Origin: Ephemeroptericola cinctiostellae
Lineage (GTDB): Bacteria; Pseudomonadota; Gammaproteobacteria; Burkholderiales; Burkholderiaceae
DNA length: 64,000 nucleotides
NCBI RefSeq assembly: GCF_003339525.1
Contig: NZ_CP031124.1
Span: forward strand, 2,294,001 to 2,358,000
Reading direction: 5' to 3'
The position numbers were made by a program, and so were the translations under genes. The notes under the pieces are model-generated. The model had not been told where the DNA came from. It saw only the letters and a list, made by a program, of their open reading frames with translations, and made no database searches. Shown here in pieces: positions 37,514 to 47,198 of this stretch; the first letter of the stretch is position 1; each line of letters opens with the position of its first letter.

Positions 37514-38968
37514 TCATTTTGATTCTTGAAAAGAATGCGCCAATGCCCCCAAATGTTCAATGTCTGTTTCATTAAACGCCTTGCCGAATGAAGAACAATT
37601 GATGCGCAGCGCATGTTGATGGGTTTGCTTTAACGAAAAGATAGAACCTGGAGCAAAAGAGATGCCGTGTTCTGCAAGCGCACGATCAAACAGCCGATTG
37701 GTGTCAATGTCTTCAGGCAATGTGACCCACAACAAGTACCCACCTTTAAAAAGGGTGACGCTTGTGCCTGAAGGAAAGTGCTTCAGAATCAAGGCTCTGA
37801 CCACATTGGAGCAGTCTTTATAGTATTCACGCAATTGACCAAGTGTGGTATTAAATTTCCTTGGGTAAATTTGAGAAATGATGCGTTGGGTGAGCTCAGT
37901 ACAACCAATGGATGTGGCGTGGTGTAAGGTTTTAATCTGCTCATGCACAGCGGCACCATTGATGAATCCGATGCGCAAACCAGGAGAAATCAACTTGGAC
38001 AAAGAGCTGCACAAAATCACGTTGTTGTGTGTGTCCTTGGCCTTTAATGGGGGTGGGCGGCAATCCATTAAATCATGCGGCGAATCATGCGGCAACTCTC
38101 CAAAGGTGTCGTCTTCGACAACAACGATTTGGTTTTGATAAAACGTTTCAAGTATTTTAGAGCGTTCGCTTGGCTTAATTGAGCAACCTGTTGGATTTTG
38201 AAAATTGGCTTGCAACAAGCAGGCTTTAATGACGATGTTCTCAGACATTGACTGCTCAATGACTGACACGAGGTGTTCATGCTCTAGGCCATGATTGGGA
38301 TCAATGGCAATAGAAACGACATTCAGTTTTAAACTTTCTAATATTTGCAAAAAACCAAAATAGGTCGGTGATTCAACCAAAACCCAGTCACCACTTGTGG
38401 TTGTGGCTTGTAGTGCCAATGTAAGCGCATGTGTCGCCCCATTGGTCATGAGGATGTCCTCAGCCTTTAATTGACAACCTAGTTTATTGTAGCGGCTGGC
38501 AATTTTTTTCCGCAATTCAAAAAGACCTGCTCCTAAAGCATATTTAGTTAACACACTCGGATTTGATCGTATGACTTTGTAGCTGGCGGCTTGAAGCTCA
38601 CGGGTTGGATACAGCTCTGGCTCACCTGTTGCTAAATCCATTCGAACCTTTGCCTGCTTAGAATTTTCAGCCCAACGTCGTATGATCGTTGCACGCTGCG
38701 TCAACTCTTTATCATGGCTAAAGCTGAAGGTCCCTGCATTTGAATGTGTGGAGGCTTTGGGGTGACAAACAACATACCCACTTTTTTGTTCGGCAAAAAT
38801 GACGCCCAAATCTTCTAGGGTTTGCAATGCCTTGTAAGCGGTATTGATGCCCACTTGATACATTGAAGCCACTTCCCTAATGGACAAAAAAGGCTCGCCA
38901 GTACGGTAAGGCGCGTTTTGAATAAGCGCTTGAAGGTCAATGGTCAGCCTTTCGTGTTTCTTCATCAT
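37514..38968 (-). CDS. MocR/PdxR-type regulator (GntR domain fused to aminotransferase fold)
   Basis: A 484-aa fusion. Residues 1-75 form a GntR winged helix (LSIREVASMYQVGINTAYKALQTLEDLG). The rest is a fold-type I aminotransferase domain with the PLP site: NGATHALTLALQATT, LLQANFQNPTGCSI, VVEDDTFGEL and SSLSKLISPGLRIGF, where the Lys in SLSK should bind PLP. The start is uncertain: in-frame GTG at 39031 and ATG at 39022 add an Arg-rich leader, while ATG at 38968 gives the usual family length. It is divergent from a BenE-family transporter gene and may control it. Confidence 0.87.
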   Translation of the reverse strand: MMKKHERLTIDLQALIQNAPYRTGEPFLSIREVASMYQVGINTAYKALQTLEDLGVIFAEQKSGYVVCHPKASTHSNAGTFSFSHDKELTQRATIIRRWAENSKQAKVRMDLATGEPELYPTRELQAASYKVIRSNPSVLTKYALGAGLFELRKKIASRYNKLGCQLKAEDILMTNGATHALTLALQATTTSGDWVLVESPTYFGFLQILESLKLNVVSIAIDPNHGLEHEHLVSVIEQSMSENIVIKACLLQANFQNPTGCSIKPSERSKILETFYQNQIVVVEDDTFGELPHDSPHDLMDCRPPPLKAKDTHNNVILCSSLSKLISPGLRIGFINGAAVHEQIKTLHHATSIGCTELTQRIISQIYPRKFNTTLGQLREYYKDCSNVVRALILKHFPSGTSVTLFKGGYLLWVTLPEDIDTNRLFDRALAEHGISFAPGSIFSLKQTHQHALRINCSSFGKAFNETDIEHLGALAHSFQESK

Positions 38969-38973
38969 ATGAT

Positions 38974-38991
38974 TTCTGTATCTTCTGTATC
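38974..38991. repeat. Direct repeat TTCTGTATC x2 at the MocR start
   Basis: Two adjacent copies of TTCTGTATC at 38974-38982 and 38983-38991, a few bases upstream of the chosen MocR-type start. MocR regulators such as GabR and PdxR bind direct repeats, so autoregulation is possible. If the longer start is used, the repeat is coding. Confidence 0.4.
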
Positions 38992-39276
38992 TTCTATTAA
39001 CGGCTGATCTGTGTCTGTCCATTATATCCACATCACTCTAAAATCCAGTTGTGATTGGTCAATTATTCATTTGCTCAATTGCTCATGCGCTCATTGTTCG
39101 TAAAAACAAAGATTTGGGAGCTCTGGTTAAAAAAGCAATATTTTTCCCGAGGATTTAACTGTTTTTAACTTCAGAAAATGGCACATGCGCACGATGATTT
39201 CAGTCCAAAGATGAGTGAAGTGGTCGTTGGATCATCATGGTTTTGGAAATAAACGCTTCATATAAAAAGGCACATT

Positions 39277-40470
39277 ATGTTTAAAGATTTTTCAATATCA
39301 GCAGTCATTGCTGGACTCATTGCGGTGGCAATCTCATTTGCAGGGCCATCGTTGATTATTTTTCAAGCAGCTGATTTGGCGCACCTTGATTTTGCCCACA
39401 CAAGTTCATGGATTTGGGCTGTGTCCATTGGCAGCGGCATTTCAGGTTTGCTGCTCAGTTTGAAATTTAAAGCACCCGTGATTACAGCTTGGTCCACACC
39501 AGGCGCAGCACTGCTGCTTGGGAGCTTACCTGCTTTCAGTTTTTCGGATGCCATTGGTGCTTACTTATTTGCAGCTGTGCTGATTATTTTTTTGGCTTGG
39601 AGTGGATTGTTTGACTCTCTAATGAAAAAAATCCCTAAGCAAATTGCAGCGGCCATGTTGGCGGGCATTTTGTTTCATTTTGCCTCGGATGTGTTTTCAG
39701 CCATGCCCAAACAAGCGATGCTGGCGGTGCCCATGTTTGCGGGTTTCATTATTTTGCGAAAATTTCAACCCCGTTACGCCATACTGGGGACATTATTGGT
39801 TGGGATTTTGATTGCGATTGGTCAAGGGTTGTTTCATTTTGAGAACATTGAATTCAGTTTGGCACAACCACTTTGGACAACACCCACTTTTTCGTTAAGT
39901 GCAATCTTCACGATCGGCCTGCCATTGGCTTTGGTCACCATGTCTGGACAATTTGTGCCGGGTATCGCGGTGATGCGCAATGCGGGGTACAACACACCAT
40001 CGAAACCAATGGTTTTATTAACCACCATTTTTTCGGCCATTTTGGCACCCTTTGGCTCGCATGGCATTAACCTCGCCGCAATTACGGCCGCAATCTGCAC
40101 GGGACGCGAGTCGCACGAAGACCCTTCAAAACGATACGTCGCTGGGATTGTCTGCGGATTGGCATACATTGTCATTGGTTTGTTTGGTGGGACATTGGTG
40201 CTTGCATTCACGGCTTTGCCCAAAGTATTGGTCTCGACGATTGCAGGATTGGCTTTGGTCGGTGCCTTAATGAACAGCTTGGCGGGCGCCATGCAAGACG
40301 ACAGTGAGCGAGAAAGTGCACTGATCACATTCTTGGTTACGGCATCAGGCATGGTATTGTGGGGGCTGGGTTCACCATTTTGGGGGCTTGTGTTTGGTCT
40401 ACTGACCCGCGCGGTTTTGCAATTTTCTGGTATTAAAGTGTTTAATCGTGTGGCATCAGAAATGAAATAA
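39277..40470 (+). CDS. BenE family benzoate/H+ symporter-like transporter
   Basis: A 397-aa inner-membrane protein with about 12 hydrophobic segments matching the BenE/YdcO family. Visible family stretches are SFAGPSLIIFQAA, VITAWSTPGAALL, IPKQIAAAMLAGILFHF, PLALVTMSGQFVPGIAVMRNAGY and APFGSHGINLAAITAAICTG. The substrate need not be benzoate: no aromatic degradation gene is nearby. It is divergent from the MocR-type regulator, which suggests a link to amine or vitamin B6-related metabolism. A perfect 11-bp stem-loop follows the gene. Confidence 0.9.
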   Translation: MFKDFSISAVIAGLIAVAISFAGPSLIIFQAADLAHLDFAHTSSWIWAVSIGSGISGLLLSLKFKAPVITAWSTPGAALLLGSLPAFSFSDAIGAYLFAAVLIIFLAWSGLFDSLMKKIPKQIAAAMLAGILFHFASDVFSAMPKQAMLAVPMFAGFIILRKFQPRYAILGTLLVGILIAIGQGLFHFENIEFSLAQPLWTTPTFSLSAIFTIGLPLALVTMSGQFVPGIAVMRNAGYNTPSKPMVLLTTIFSAILAPFGSHGINLAAITAAICTGRESHEDPSKRYVAGIVCGLAYIVIGLFGGTLVLAFTALPKVLVSTIAGLALVGALMNSLAGAMQDDSERESALITFLVTASGMVLWGLGSPFWGLVFGLLTRAVLQFSGIKVFNRVASEMK

Positions 40471-40501
40471 AGGCCATTAAGATTATAGGTTTAAACCGTT
40501 T

Positions 40502-40532
40502 ACATAAAGCAGTACTGAGTGCTGCTTTATGT
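40502..40532 (+). terminator. Stem-loop after the BenE-family gene
   Basis: ACATAAAGCAG (40502-40512) pairs perfectly with CTGCTTTATGT (40522-40532) around a 9-nt loop, 32 bp after the stop codon. Only CTTT follows, so the U tract is weak; termination is likely but not certain. Confidence 0.6.
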
Positions 40533-40555
40533 CTTTAAGACCTTAACCTTATAGC

Positions 40556-40688
40556 GCTCTTTTGTAAAGCATGCACCCTCGATGTAAAGTAAAACTGGCA
40601 TTTGGTGATGAGCCTCGAATACCTGACACATCCGCGGCCCATTGTGGGTGTGTCTGGAATGATGTGAGGAGGTGTTACTGCTGCGAGT
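40556..40688 (+). pseudogene. Decayed 3' fragment of a LysR-type gene
   Basis: Read in one frame this stretch gives KACTLDVK, stop, KTGIW, two stops, ASNT, stop, HIRGPLWVCLE, stop, CEEVLLLRVTRK. It aligns codon for codon with the C-terminus of the LysR regulator at 36293-37189 (KARILDVEQNWHL, WSNTRHISRPLRVWLELCEAM). The nucleotide alignment has no gap, as in CTGGCATTTGG against TTGGCATTTGG and GCCCATTGTGGGT against GCCCATTGCGGGT. Five in-frame stops show it is dead. The minus-strand frame here is only its shadow. Confidence 0.85.
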
Positions 40689-40716
40689 TACAAGAAAGGC
40701 TACCCAAATCACTTTT

Positions 40717-41544
40717 TTAATTTTTAATCATCATGCCATTGACAATATCAAAGGGTATCGCTTGATCTGAAAAAGCAAATGTACCCGTAGTTTGAACCTC
40801 TTGCGCTGCACGCATAAAAGCCCCCCAAGCCGCTCGACTCAATGAAGAACCTAAACTGATTCGATGCACACCTAAGTCCCCCAACTGGGAAACGCTGTAG
40901 GTCGTGCCTTTCAAGCCCATGACAACACTCACAGGTTTACTCACAGAAGCACACACCAATCGTATGGCTTCTGCATCAGGCAAACCTGGGGCAAATAACA
41001 CATCCGCACCTGCCGCTTCAAATGCTTGCAATCGTCGAATCGTATCATCCAAATCAAATCGCCCATTTAAAAAATTCTCTGCACGTGCGGTCAACATAAA
41101 TGGAAAAGGCAAGCTGCGCACCACCTCTGCGGCCGCAGCAATCCGCTCTACAGCGTGGTCGAAATCATAAATAGGCGATTCTTGCCGTCCTGTGGCATCT
41201 TCAATTGAACCTCCAACCAGACCTATTGCCACAGCCATTCGGATCGTTTCGGCCACTGCATCAGGTGTGTCACCAAAACCATTTTCCAAATCCGCAGACA
41301 CAGGCAAATCAGAGGCGTCAACAATGTCATGTGCATTGCGCAAAATTTCATCGCGGGACAGCGCGTTCTCAGCATCCTTCCGGCCCAAAGCAAAAGCCAA
41401 ACCTGCGCTTGTCGTGGCCAAAGCTTTGAACCCCATGCCAGCCAAGACGCGTGCTGTGCCAGCATCCCACGGATTCGGCATAACAAATGGCTGTAACCCT
41501 TGATGTAAATTTTTAAAAGAAAGCGCCTTATCCAATTGATTCAT
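40717..41544 (-). CDS. Isocitrate lyase / PEP mutase family protein
   Basis: A 275-aa TIM-barrel enzyme of the isocitrate lyase/phosphoenolpyruvate mutase superfamily. Family features are MPNPWDAGTARVLAGMGFKALATTSAG at the start, LPVSADLENGFGDTPDAV with the metal-binding Asp/Glu, GGSIEDATG, ARAENFL and GADVLFAPGLPD. The catalytic Cys motif KKCGH of true isocitrate lyase is absent; the protein is of the oxaloacetate decarboxylase/carboxyPEP mutase-like subgroup. The exact reaction is unknown. It starts just after the DUF445 gene ends and stands downstream of it on the same strand. Confidence 0.88.
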   Translation of the reverse strand: MNQLDKALSFKNLHQGLQPFVMPNPWDAGTARVLAGMGFKALATTSAGLAFALGRKDAENALSRDEILRNAHDIVDASDLPVSADLENGFGDTPDAVAETIRMAVAIGLVGGSIEDATGRQESPIYDFDHAVERIAAAAEVVRSLPFPFMLTARAENFLNGRFDLDDTIRRLQAFEAAGADVLFAPGLPDAEAIRLVCASVSKPVSVVMGLKGTTYSVSQLGDLGVHRISLGSSLSRAAWGAFMRAAQEVQTTGTFAFSDQAIPFDIVNGMMIKN

Positions 41545-41556
41545 GAATTTTCCTTT

Positions 41557-42867
41557 CTAAATCCACTGCCCCACCGTAAACAGCACCAATCCAATCAACC
41601 CGCCAATCAGCGTGCCGTTGATGCGGATGTATTGCAAATCATTGCCGATGGCATTTTCGAGTGCGCTGTTGAGCCGTTCTTTGCTCCATGCATTCATCTG
41701 TGCGGTGAGCCATTCACGTATGTCATCTTGGTATTCGGTCAAACCAACTGCGGCGAGTTGAGCGGTTTTTTCAGTGAGGCGACTTTGCTGAATGGGGTCA
41801 TTGATGTAATTTAGCACGACATCACGGATTTTATCAGCGAGCGGTTCAATGAATGGGGAATCATTTGTTGTGGCGTTGTCGAGCCATGTGCGGCTTTTGT
41901 CCCAAATGGTTTTGACCAGCTCTTCAGCAGTGGGCGTGCGCAACCAGTCGTGCACATGGTAAGCGAGCCAATCGTGCCAAGTGGCATCGTTGTACAATTT
42001 ATCGCGCCAGCCGTCGGCATGTTTGGCAACCCAAACATGCACAGGGTGCTTGTCATCTGTTTGTACTTTTTCGGTGAAGTCTGCCACCCATGCCAAAGCT
42101 TTATCGATGATCCAGTCGTCAGCCCATTCAATGGCTTGTCCTGTGAGTTGATTTTTCATTTTGCCCCACCATGATGCATCGACGACTTCGGCTTTTTGTG
42201 CGGCAGTGGCCAGCTCTGTCAGCCACGGACGAACGCGTTCTTTCACGTCTTCGGCGGTGACAAATTCGTGCAGCGATTGCGCCATCGCATTGACCAGTTT
42301 TTCATCCAAACCTTGTGCGCGGGCAATGTCCATCAGGCGTGCAGTTGATCGCCCCAAACGATCACCACTCAAATAACGCGTCATGGCCTCTTGACTCCAG
42401 CCGATCAGCCGCTCTGGTGCGTCCACTGGGACGCGGCGCATCATCGCTTGTAAGACTTTGGGCAGGCGTTTGGCAATCACGGCATTGGTTAAATGCTGTT
42501 GGGCGTAAGCGTTGAGTCGTTCGCCCATTTTCAAACGCACGAGTTGCTCACTGATGACGGCGGGGTCAAGGAAATGTGTGCCAATGAATTTTGCCACGCC
42601 TTGGGCGAGCTGCGCTTGTTTGGCGGGCAAAATGGCGGTGTGCGGCAATGGAATGCCAAGCGGGTGGCGAAACAGTGCAACAACAGCGAACCAGTCGGCG
42701 AGCGCGCCAATGCAGGCGGCTTCGGCAAATGCTTTGATGTACCCCAAAGCCAACCACTCGGGGTGCTGTTTTTGTAGAAACAACATGAGCAACCACAACA
42801 GGAGGTTAAACAGCAACAAGGCCAAAGCCCAGCGGCGAACGGTGTGGTGTGTGTCAGCTGAACTCAT
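41557..42867 (-). CDS. DUF445 domain protein (YjiN-like)
   Basis: A 436-aa protein that fits DUF445: two N-terminal membrane segments (WALALLLFNLLLWLLMLFL and FAEAACIGALADWFAVVALF), the conserved ALADWFAVVALFRHPLGIPLPHTAILP stretch in part, long soluble helices, and a C-terminal membrane helix (GTLIGGLIGLVLFTVGQWI) preceded by NDLQYIRINGTL. The function of the family is unknown. The isocitrate lyase-like gene begins 12 bp downstream, so they may share a transcript. It follows lnt on the same strand. Confidence 0.9.
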   Translation of the reverse strand: MSSADTHHTVRRWALALLLFNLLLWLLMLFLQKQHPEWLALGYIKAFAEAACIGALADWFAVVALFRHPLGIPLPHTAILPAKQAQLAQGVAKFIGTHFLDPAVISEQLVRLKMGERLNAYAQQHLTNAVIAKRLPKVLQAMMRRVPVDAPERLIGWSQEAMTRYLSGDRLGRSTARLMDIARAQGLDEKLVNAMAQSLHEFVTAEDVKERVRPWLTELATAAQKAEVVDASWWGKMKNQLTGQAIEWADDWIIDKALAWVADFTEKVQTDDKHPVHVWVAKHADGWRDKLYNDATWHDWLAYHVHDWLRTPTAEELVKTIWDKSRTWLDNATTNDSPFIEPLADKIRDVVLNYINDPIQQSRLTEKTAQLAAVGLTEYQDDIREWLTAQMNAWSKERLNSALENAIGNDLQYIRINGTLIGGLIGLVLFTVGQWI

Positions 42868-43024
42868 GTTTATTCCAAATGATCAACATTAATAAAAAAA
42901 GCGCGATGAAAGGAATTGGCCAATTGAGCCTTGCTTGCCCTCACGCTTTTTGATGCTTGGTACGAGCCAAAAAACAAACACACCCTGCGCACGTGGCATG
43001 CATGAGCTCAGCCCCATCCACCCA

Positions 43025-44578
43025 TTAATCCAACGCCATGACGCGGTGGCGTAAAAACACCGACAGACCAAACAATAAACTTGCCAAGCCCAGCATGGGT
43101 GCATTGCCCCAGCCGATGTACGGTGTCAAGCCTTGCATGCCCTGCACTTGCACTGTCGCGCTGACTGCCGCATCAGGGCGCAATTGCTGCGCCACCACAC
43201 CCGATGCATCAATGTACGCCGACAGTCCTGTGTTGGTCGCAACAATCACCGGACGCGCCATTTCCAACGCACGTGCGCGAGACATGTACAGGTGTTGCTC
43301 TTGTGCCGTGCTGTGACTGACCGTGCCAAACCAGCCCAGATTGCTCATGTTCACCCACACATTGGGTGCCGCAGCATCGCCATTGCCCCATGCTTGAATC
43401 AGCTCTTCACCAAACTCATTTTCATAGCAAATGTTCACACCGATGCGGGTGGTTTGCCCTGCCACATTCAACTCAAATGGCTTTTGCGATTGACCGTAGC
43501 CGTAACCGCCGAGTGGAATTTTCATCGCATCAACGAACCACTGAAATCCCCACGGAATCATTTCACCAAACGGCAACAGGTGAATTTTGTCATAGCGCGG
43601 TGGATCAAGGGGGTCATCTTTTTCAGACAACCACATGGCACTGTTGTAAAACTCATGCTTCGCCTCATCAATGCCAACACCGCCCATCAGCACCGCTCGG
43701 CCACTCAAACGCGTGTGCAAAGCCTCCAAAGGCTCTATTGGCACTTGCGTCCACGGGTACGGCAAAGCGGTTTCAGGGAACACAGTCAATTGCGCGGACG
43801 ATTGCGTGGCGTGCCGAATAAACAACAATGTGTTGCTCAACATCACCTGCTCATCAAATTTATTGGTCTGTGCCACATTCGGCTGAACAATGTTCACACT
43901 GATCGGTGCACCCGCTTTTTCGCCCCAATTTAACCCTTGCACAATCAGACCAACCACCGCCCACACCGCCATGCTCGCAGCCGTCAAAGCCAAACCTTTG
44001 ACCTCACGCCGCCGCTCAATCGCACAACGCCCGACGAAAGCCAGCGCACCCGCACACATCGCTGCTGCAAAACCCACCCCATACACGCCAAAAATGGCAA
44101 ACCAGCCCTTGAGCAGTGGATTGTCAATGTGTGCATACCCAGAAGCCAACCATGGAAAACCACCAAACACATAGCCCCGTGCCAATTCTGCCACCAACCA
44201 CAATGCAGGAAAAGCCACAAGGTAGCTGGACACGCGCAACTCAGCAAAAAAACGCCGCCAAACACCCAAAGCCAGCATGTAATACACCGCCAAATACGAT
44301 GACAAAGCGGTGATCGCCAATGCAGACATCCACGTTGGCAAACCGCCGACACCGTGCATGCTGAAATGCAACCAATACAGACCCGCACAAAACCATGCCA
44401 AACCAAACACAAAGGCAACTCGCGCAGGACGTGTCACATAAGGCAACAGCAACAGCATTCCCGCCAAACTGCCGATTTGCACGATGCCCAAGGGCTGTGG
44501 CGCAAAACCCAACGCCTGTACCATCCCCAACACTGCAGCCAGTGCATACCATCCCATGTGTTTTATATTCAATTTCAC
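43025..44578 (-). CDS. lnt: Apolipoprotein N-acyltransferase
   Basis: A 517-aa inner-membrane enzyme that adds the third acyl chain to lipoproteins. Five to six N-terminal hydrophobic segments are followed by a periplasmic nitrilase domain with the catalytic triad in VFPETALPYPW (Glu), KIHLLPFGEMIPW (Lys) and GVNICYENEFGE (Cys), then a last membrane helix. All are intact. Several lipoproteins in this window are clients. In many relatives lnt adjoins corC and glyQS; here that order is broken. Confidence 0.95.
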   Translation of the reverse strand: MKLNIKHMGWYALAAVLGMVQALGFAPQPLGIVQIGSLAGMLLLLPYVTRPARVAFVFGLAWFCAGLYWLHFSMHGVGGLPTWMSALAITALSSYLAVYYMLALGVWRRFFAELRVSSYLVAFPALWLVAELARGYVFGGFPWLASGYAHIDNPLLKGWFAIFGVYGVGFAAAMCAGALAFVGRCAIERRREVKGLALTAASMAVWAVVGLIVQGLNWGEKAGAPISVNIVQPNVAQTNKFDEQVMLSNTLLFIRHATQSSAQLTVFPETALPYPWTQVPIEPLEALHTRLSGRAVLMGGVGIDEAKHEFYNSAMWLSEKDDPLDPPRYDKIHLLPFGEMIPWGFQWFVDAMKIPLGGYGYGQSQKPFELNVAGQTTRIGVNICYENEFGEELIQAWGNGDAAAPNVWVNMSNLGWFGTVSHSTAQEQHLYMSRARALEMARPVIVATNTGLSAYIDASGVVAQQLRPDAAVSATVQVQGMQGLTPYIGWGNAPMLGLASLLFGLSVFLRHRVMALD

Positions 44579-44695
44579 GCTTTACTCAAATTCTTTTCTA
44601 ATTCATTTTTTAAAAAACAAGCAATTGAATGTCAAAGGACATCCAAAGACCGCTTGCTCATACAATTTTTACTGCCCTAAAACCCATAACAGACC

Positions 44696-45220
44696 TCACA
44701 ACCAACCCGCCAATAATGCCCAGCCCTCAGGCCACGCCCCCAAACCACTGTCCGAATTGATGTGGCCACGATCACCCAAATTGACCAACGCACTGCCCCA
44801 TGTTGTTGCACACTGCGTTGCAAACTCAAAAGAACCATACACATCGTTCGTACTCGCCACCACCACACTCGGAAAAGCAAAAGGACGCGAAGTAAGGGCT
44901 GAAAAATTCACACTCTGGCTTGGGAATGCCACACTTTGAGGATCTGGAGGTGCGACCAACACAGCACCTTTAATGGTGTGCTCGGTGCGTTCCGCCCAAT
45001 GCGCCACCAATAAACACCCCAAGCTGTGCGCCGCAAACACCACATCCCCCTGTTGGCTCGACACGGCTTTTTCTAAACATTCAAACCAGTCAATGCAATC
45101 AGGCGACTCCCAATCGACTTGCATGACCCGCGTGCATTCTGGGTGCAAACGCTCCCATTCAGTTTGCCAATGGCCTGCGCCAGAATTGCCGTGCCCCGGC
45201 AGGATAAGAACTGTGCTCAT
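44696..45220 (-). CDS. RBBP9/YdeN-family alpha/beta hydrolase
   Basis: A 174-aa serine hydrolase-fold protein. It starts MSTVLILPGHGNSGAGHWQTEW, the family pattern, has the nucleophile elbow AHSLGC (Ser), VNLGDRGHINSDSGLG with the catalytic His, and ASTNDVYGS with the Asp. The family includes human RBBP9 and Bacillus YdeN; the substrate is unknown. It stands alone between lnt and the DegQ-type protease on the same strand. Confidence 0.88.
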   Translation of the reverse strand: MSTVLILPGHGNSGAGHWQTEWERLHPECTRVMQVDWESPDCIDWFECLEKAVSSQQGDVVFAAHSLGCLLVAHWAERTEHTIKGAVLVAPPDPQSVAFPSQSVNFSALTSRPFAFPSVVVASTNDVYGSFEFATQCATTWGSALVNLGDRGHINSDSGLGAWPEGWALLAGWL

Positions 45221-45504
45221 GGTGTGTCCGTTAAAAATTCAGGGGACTCAAAACAATAAACGATGGGCTTTTTGCCCCCTGAACAAATGATCGGTCAATT
45301 ATAACGATTTCTAGGATGGCTTTTAAGCTTCTGCCAAAAAGAAAACACAGTACTTTGCTCATGCACTCAAAATCAACAGCCCACATCAGGCGATCAATGC
45401 CAGCCCTTCACAACACACAAACGAGCAAAAGGGCTTGAGCAAAGCCCAAACCCTTCATGTTCTTATGTTTGTGTCCATCTGTTCATGAACCATCACAGCT
45501 CACA

Positions 45505-46995
45505 TCACGGGCTCAATATGACGTATTGCGTCACCCCATCACGTTGCACCAGCAACAGCACACGCCCAGTACCCGCCCCCACGATCCGATTGAACTCACT
45601 CGGGGTATTCGCTGCTGCATTGTTCACCTGCACAATCACATCGCCTTCACGCAAGCCTGCGCCCGCCGCCAAGCCTTCAACCTTGGCAATGCGCACACCC
45701 GCTTCAAGTTGTGCTTGCTTGAGTTCGCTGCTGGACAATGGCTCAACCGTCAAACCCAATCGATCGACACGCGAAAGTGTACTGTCTGAACCGCCTGAGC
45801 CACTCGAATTGCTTTTATCCACCGAGGCTTCACTCACTTTTTTTGACACATCCGAACCGACCGTCACATTCAAGTCAACGGCCTGACCTTGTCGCCACAC
45901 TTCAAATTTAAATGCTGTACCTGGTGTGCTGTTGCCGATCACACGAGCAAAATCAGCGCTGTTGTCCACCTCATGACCATCCACTTTAAGCACCACATCA
46001 CCCGCCCGCAATCCTGCATTGGCGGCCGATGAACCTGCCTCCACCGTTTTAATCATGGCACCCGATGCTTTGGACAAACCCAATGCTTTGGCAATGTCTT
46101 CGTCCACATTGCCAATCGCCACGCCGATTCGACCTCGATTGACTTTACCTGTGGCGCGAATTTGATCCGCAACTTTTAACGCCTCATTGATTGGAATCGC
46201 CAACGCAATGCCCGCGAATGAACCACTGTTTGATAAAATTTGGCTGTTGATGCCCACCACTTCACCCGACATGTTCACCAAAGGCCCGCCCGAATTACCA
46301 GGATTAACGGCGGCGTCGGTTTGGATAAACGATTCATATTCGCCCGTATCGCGTTTAATCGCACTGACAATGCCCGCTGTGACCGTATTTTTCAGGCCAA
46401 AAGGCGAGCCTGCCGCCATCACCCATTGCCCCACTTTGATCTCATCCGAATTGGCGGTGTTGAGAAAAGGTAAATGTTCGCCTTCAATTTTCAACACGGC
46501 GACATCGCTGCGTTCATCGCTGCCAATGACTTTGGCTTTGAATTCGCGCTTGTCGTTGAGCGACACAACGATGCTGCTCGCGCCATCCACCACATGGTGA
46601 TTGGTTAAAATATAGCCATCTTCGGACACGATGAAACCTGACCCCACACCACGAGGCTGCTCACGGCCTTCGCCTTGAGGTTGTGTATTTCTCTGTGCAC
46701 ACATGGGGAAATCAGGCCACATTTGACAAATCGGATCGAACCCAGCGCGTGATTGAGATTGCACCTTTTCCGCAGTGCTGATGTTAACGACCGCGGGCGC
46801 AATTTTATCCACCAGCGGCGTAAAATCAGGCAAACCCGTCACCAACGGCGCAGCAGGTGTTTTCGCTGGTGTGGCAATGCTGGATTCAGGCGCGGGGGCT
46901 TTGGCCTCTTTCTTTTGCCCCGAGCAGCCCAACAAAATGCCTGCCGTCAATGTCAAGGCAATGGCGCGGTTTACATTTTTTAGAACAACATGCAT
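45505..46995 (-). CDS. DegQ/MucD-type periplasmic serine protease, lipoprotein form
   Basis: A 496-aa HtrA-family protease-chaperone. The N-terminus ends in a lipobox LLGC, so it is probably a lipoprotein with an Ala/Pro linker. The trypsin-like domain has His in LTNHHVV, Asp in RSDVAVLKI and Ser in NPGNSGGPLVN. Two PDZ domains follow (GRIGVAIGNVDEDIAKALG and RLGLTVEPLSSSELKQ). Between them is a short Ser/Gly linker. AAGGAG six bases before the ATG at 46995 sets the start over the longer frame. It likely removes misfolded envelope proteins. The prophage end lies about 200 bp upstream. Confidence 0.94.
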   Translation of the reverse strand: MHVVLKNVNRAIALTLTAGILLGCSGQKKEAKAPAPESSIATPAKTPAAPLVTGLPDFTPLVDKIAPAVVNISTAEKVQSQSRAGFDPICQMWPDFPMCAQRNTQPQGEGREQPRGVGSGFIVSEDGYILTNHHVVDGASSIVVSLNDKREFKAKVIGSDERSDVAVLKIEGEHLPFLNTANSDEIKVGQWVMAAGSPFGLKNTVTAGIVSAIKRDTGEYESFIQTDAAVNPGNSGGPLVNMSGEVVGINSQILSNSGSFAGIALAIPINEALKVADQIRATGKVNRGRIGVAIGNVDEDIAKALGLSKASGAMIKTVEAGSSAANAGLRAGDVVLKVDGHEVDNSADFARVIGNSTPGTAFKFEVWRQGQAVDLNVTVGSDVSKKVSEASVDKSNSSGSGGSDSTLSRVDRLGLTVEPLSSSELKQAQLEAGVRIAKVEGLAAGAGLREGDVIVQVNNAAANTPSEFNRIVGAGTGRVLLLVQRDGVTQYVILSP

Positions 46996-47198
46996 GTCTA
47001 CTCCTTCAATCAAAATCAATCCAACACATGAAAAACAATATGGAGGCTTATTTAAACATCACAAGGGGGATAAAATATGCGCATTCACTAAGGCAAGACC
47101 TCATCAAAAATGGGTAACAAATAGGTGTTTTTTAACTTTGAATGTTAACGCTTATTTTTAAACAACTTGTATATTATATTTTTAAAGGGAGTTTCATA

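Noticed and set aside
40527..40712. 61-codon minus-strand frame
   Set aside because: It is antisense to the decayed LysR fragment, which has a clear alignment.
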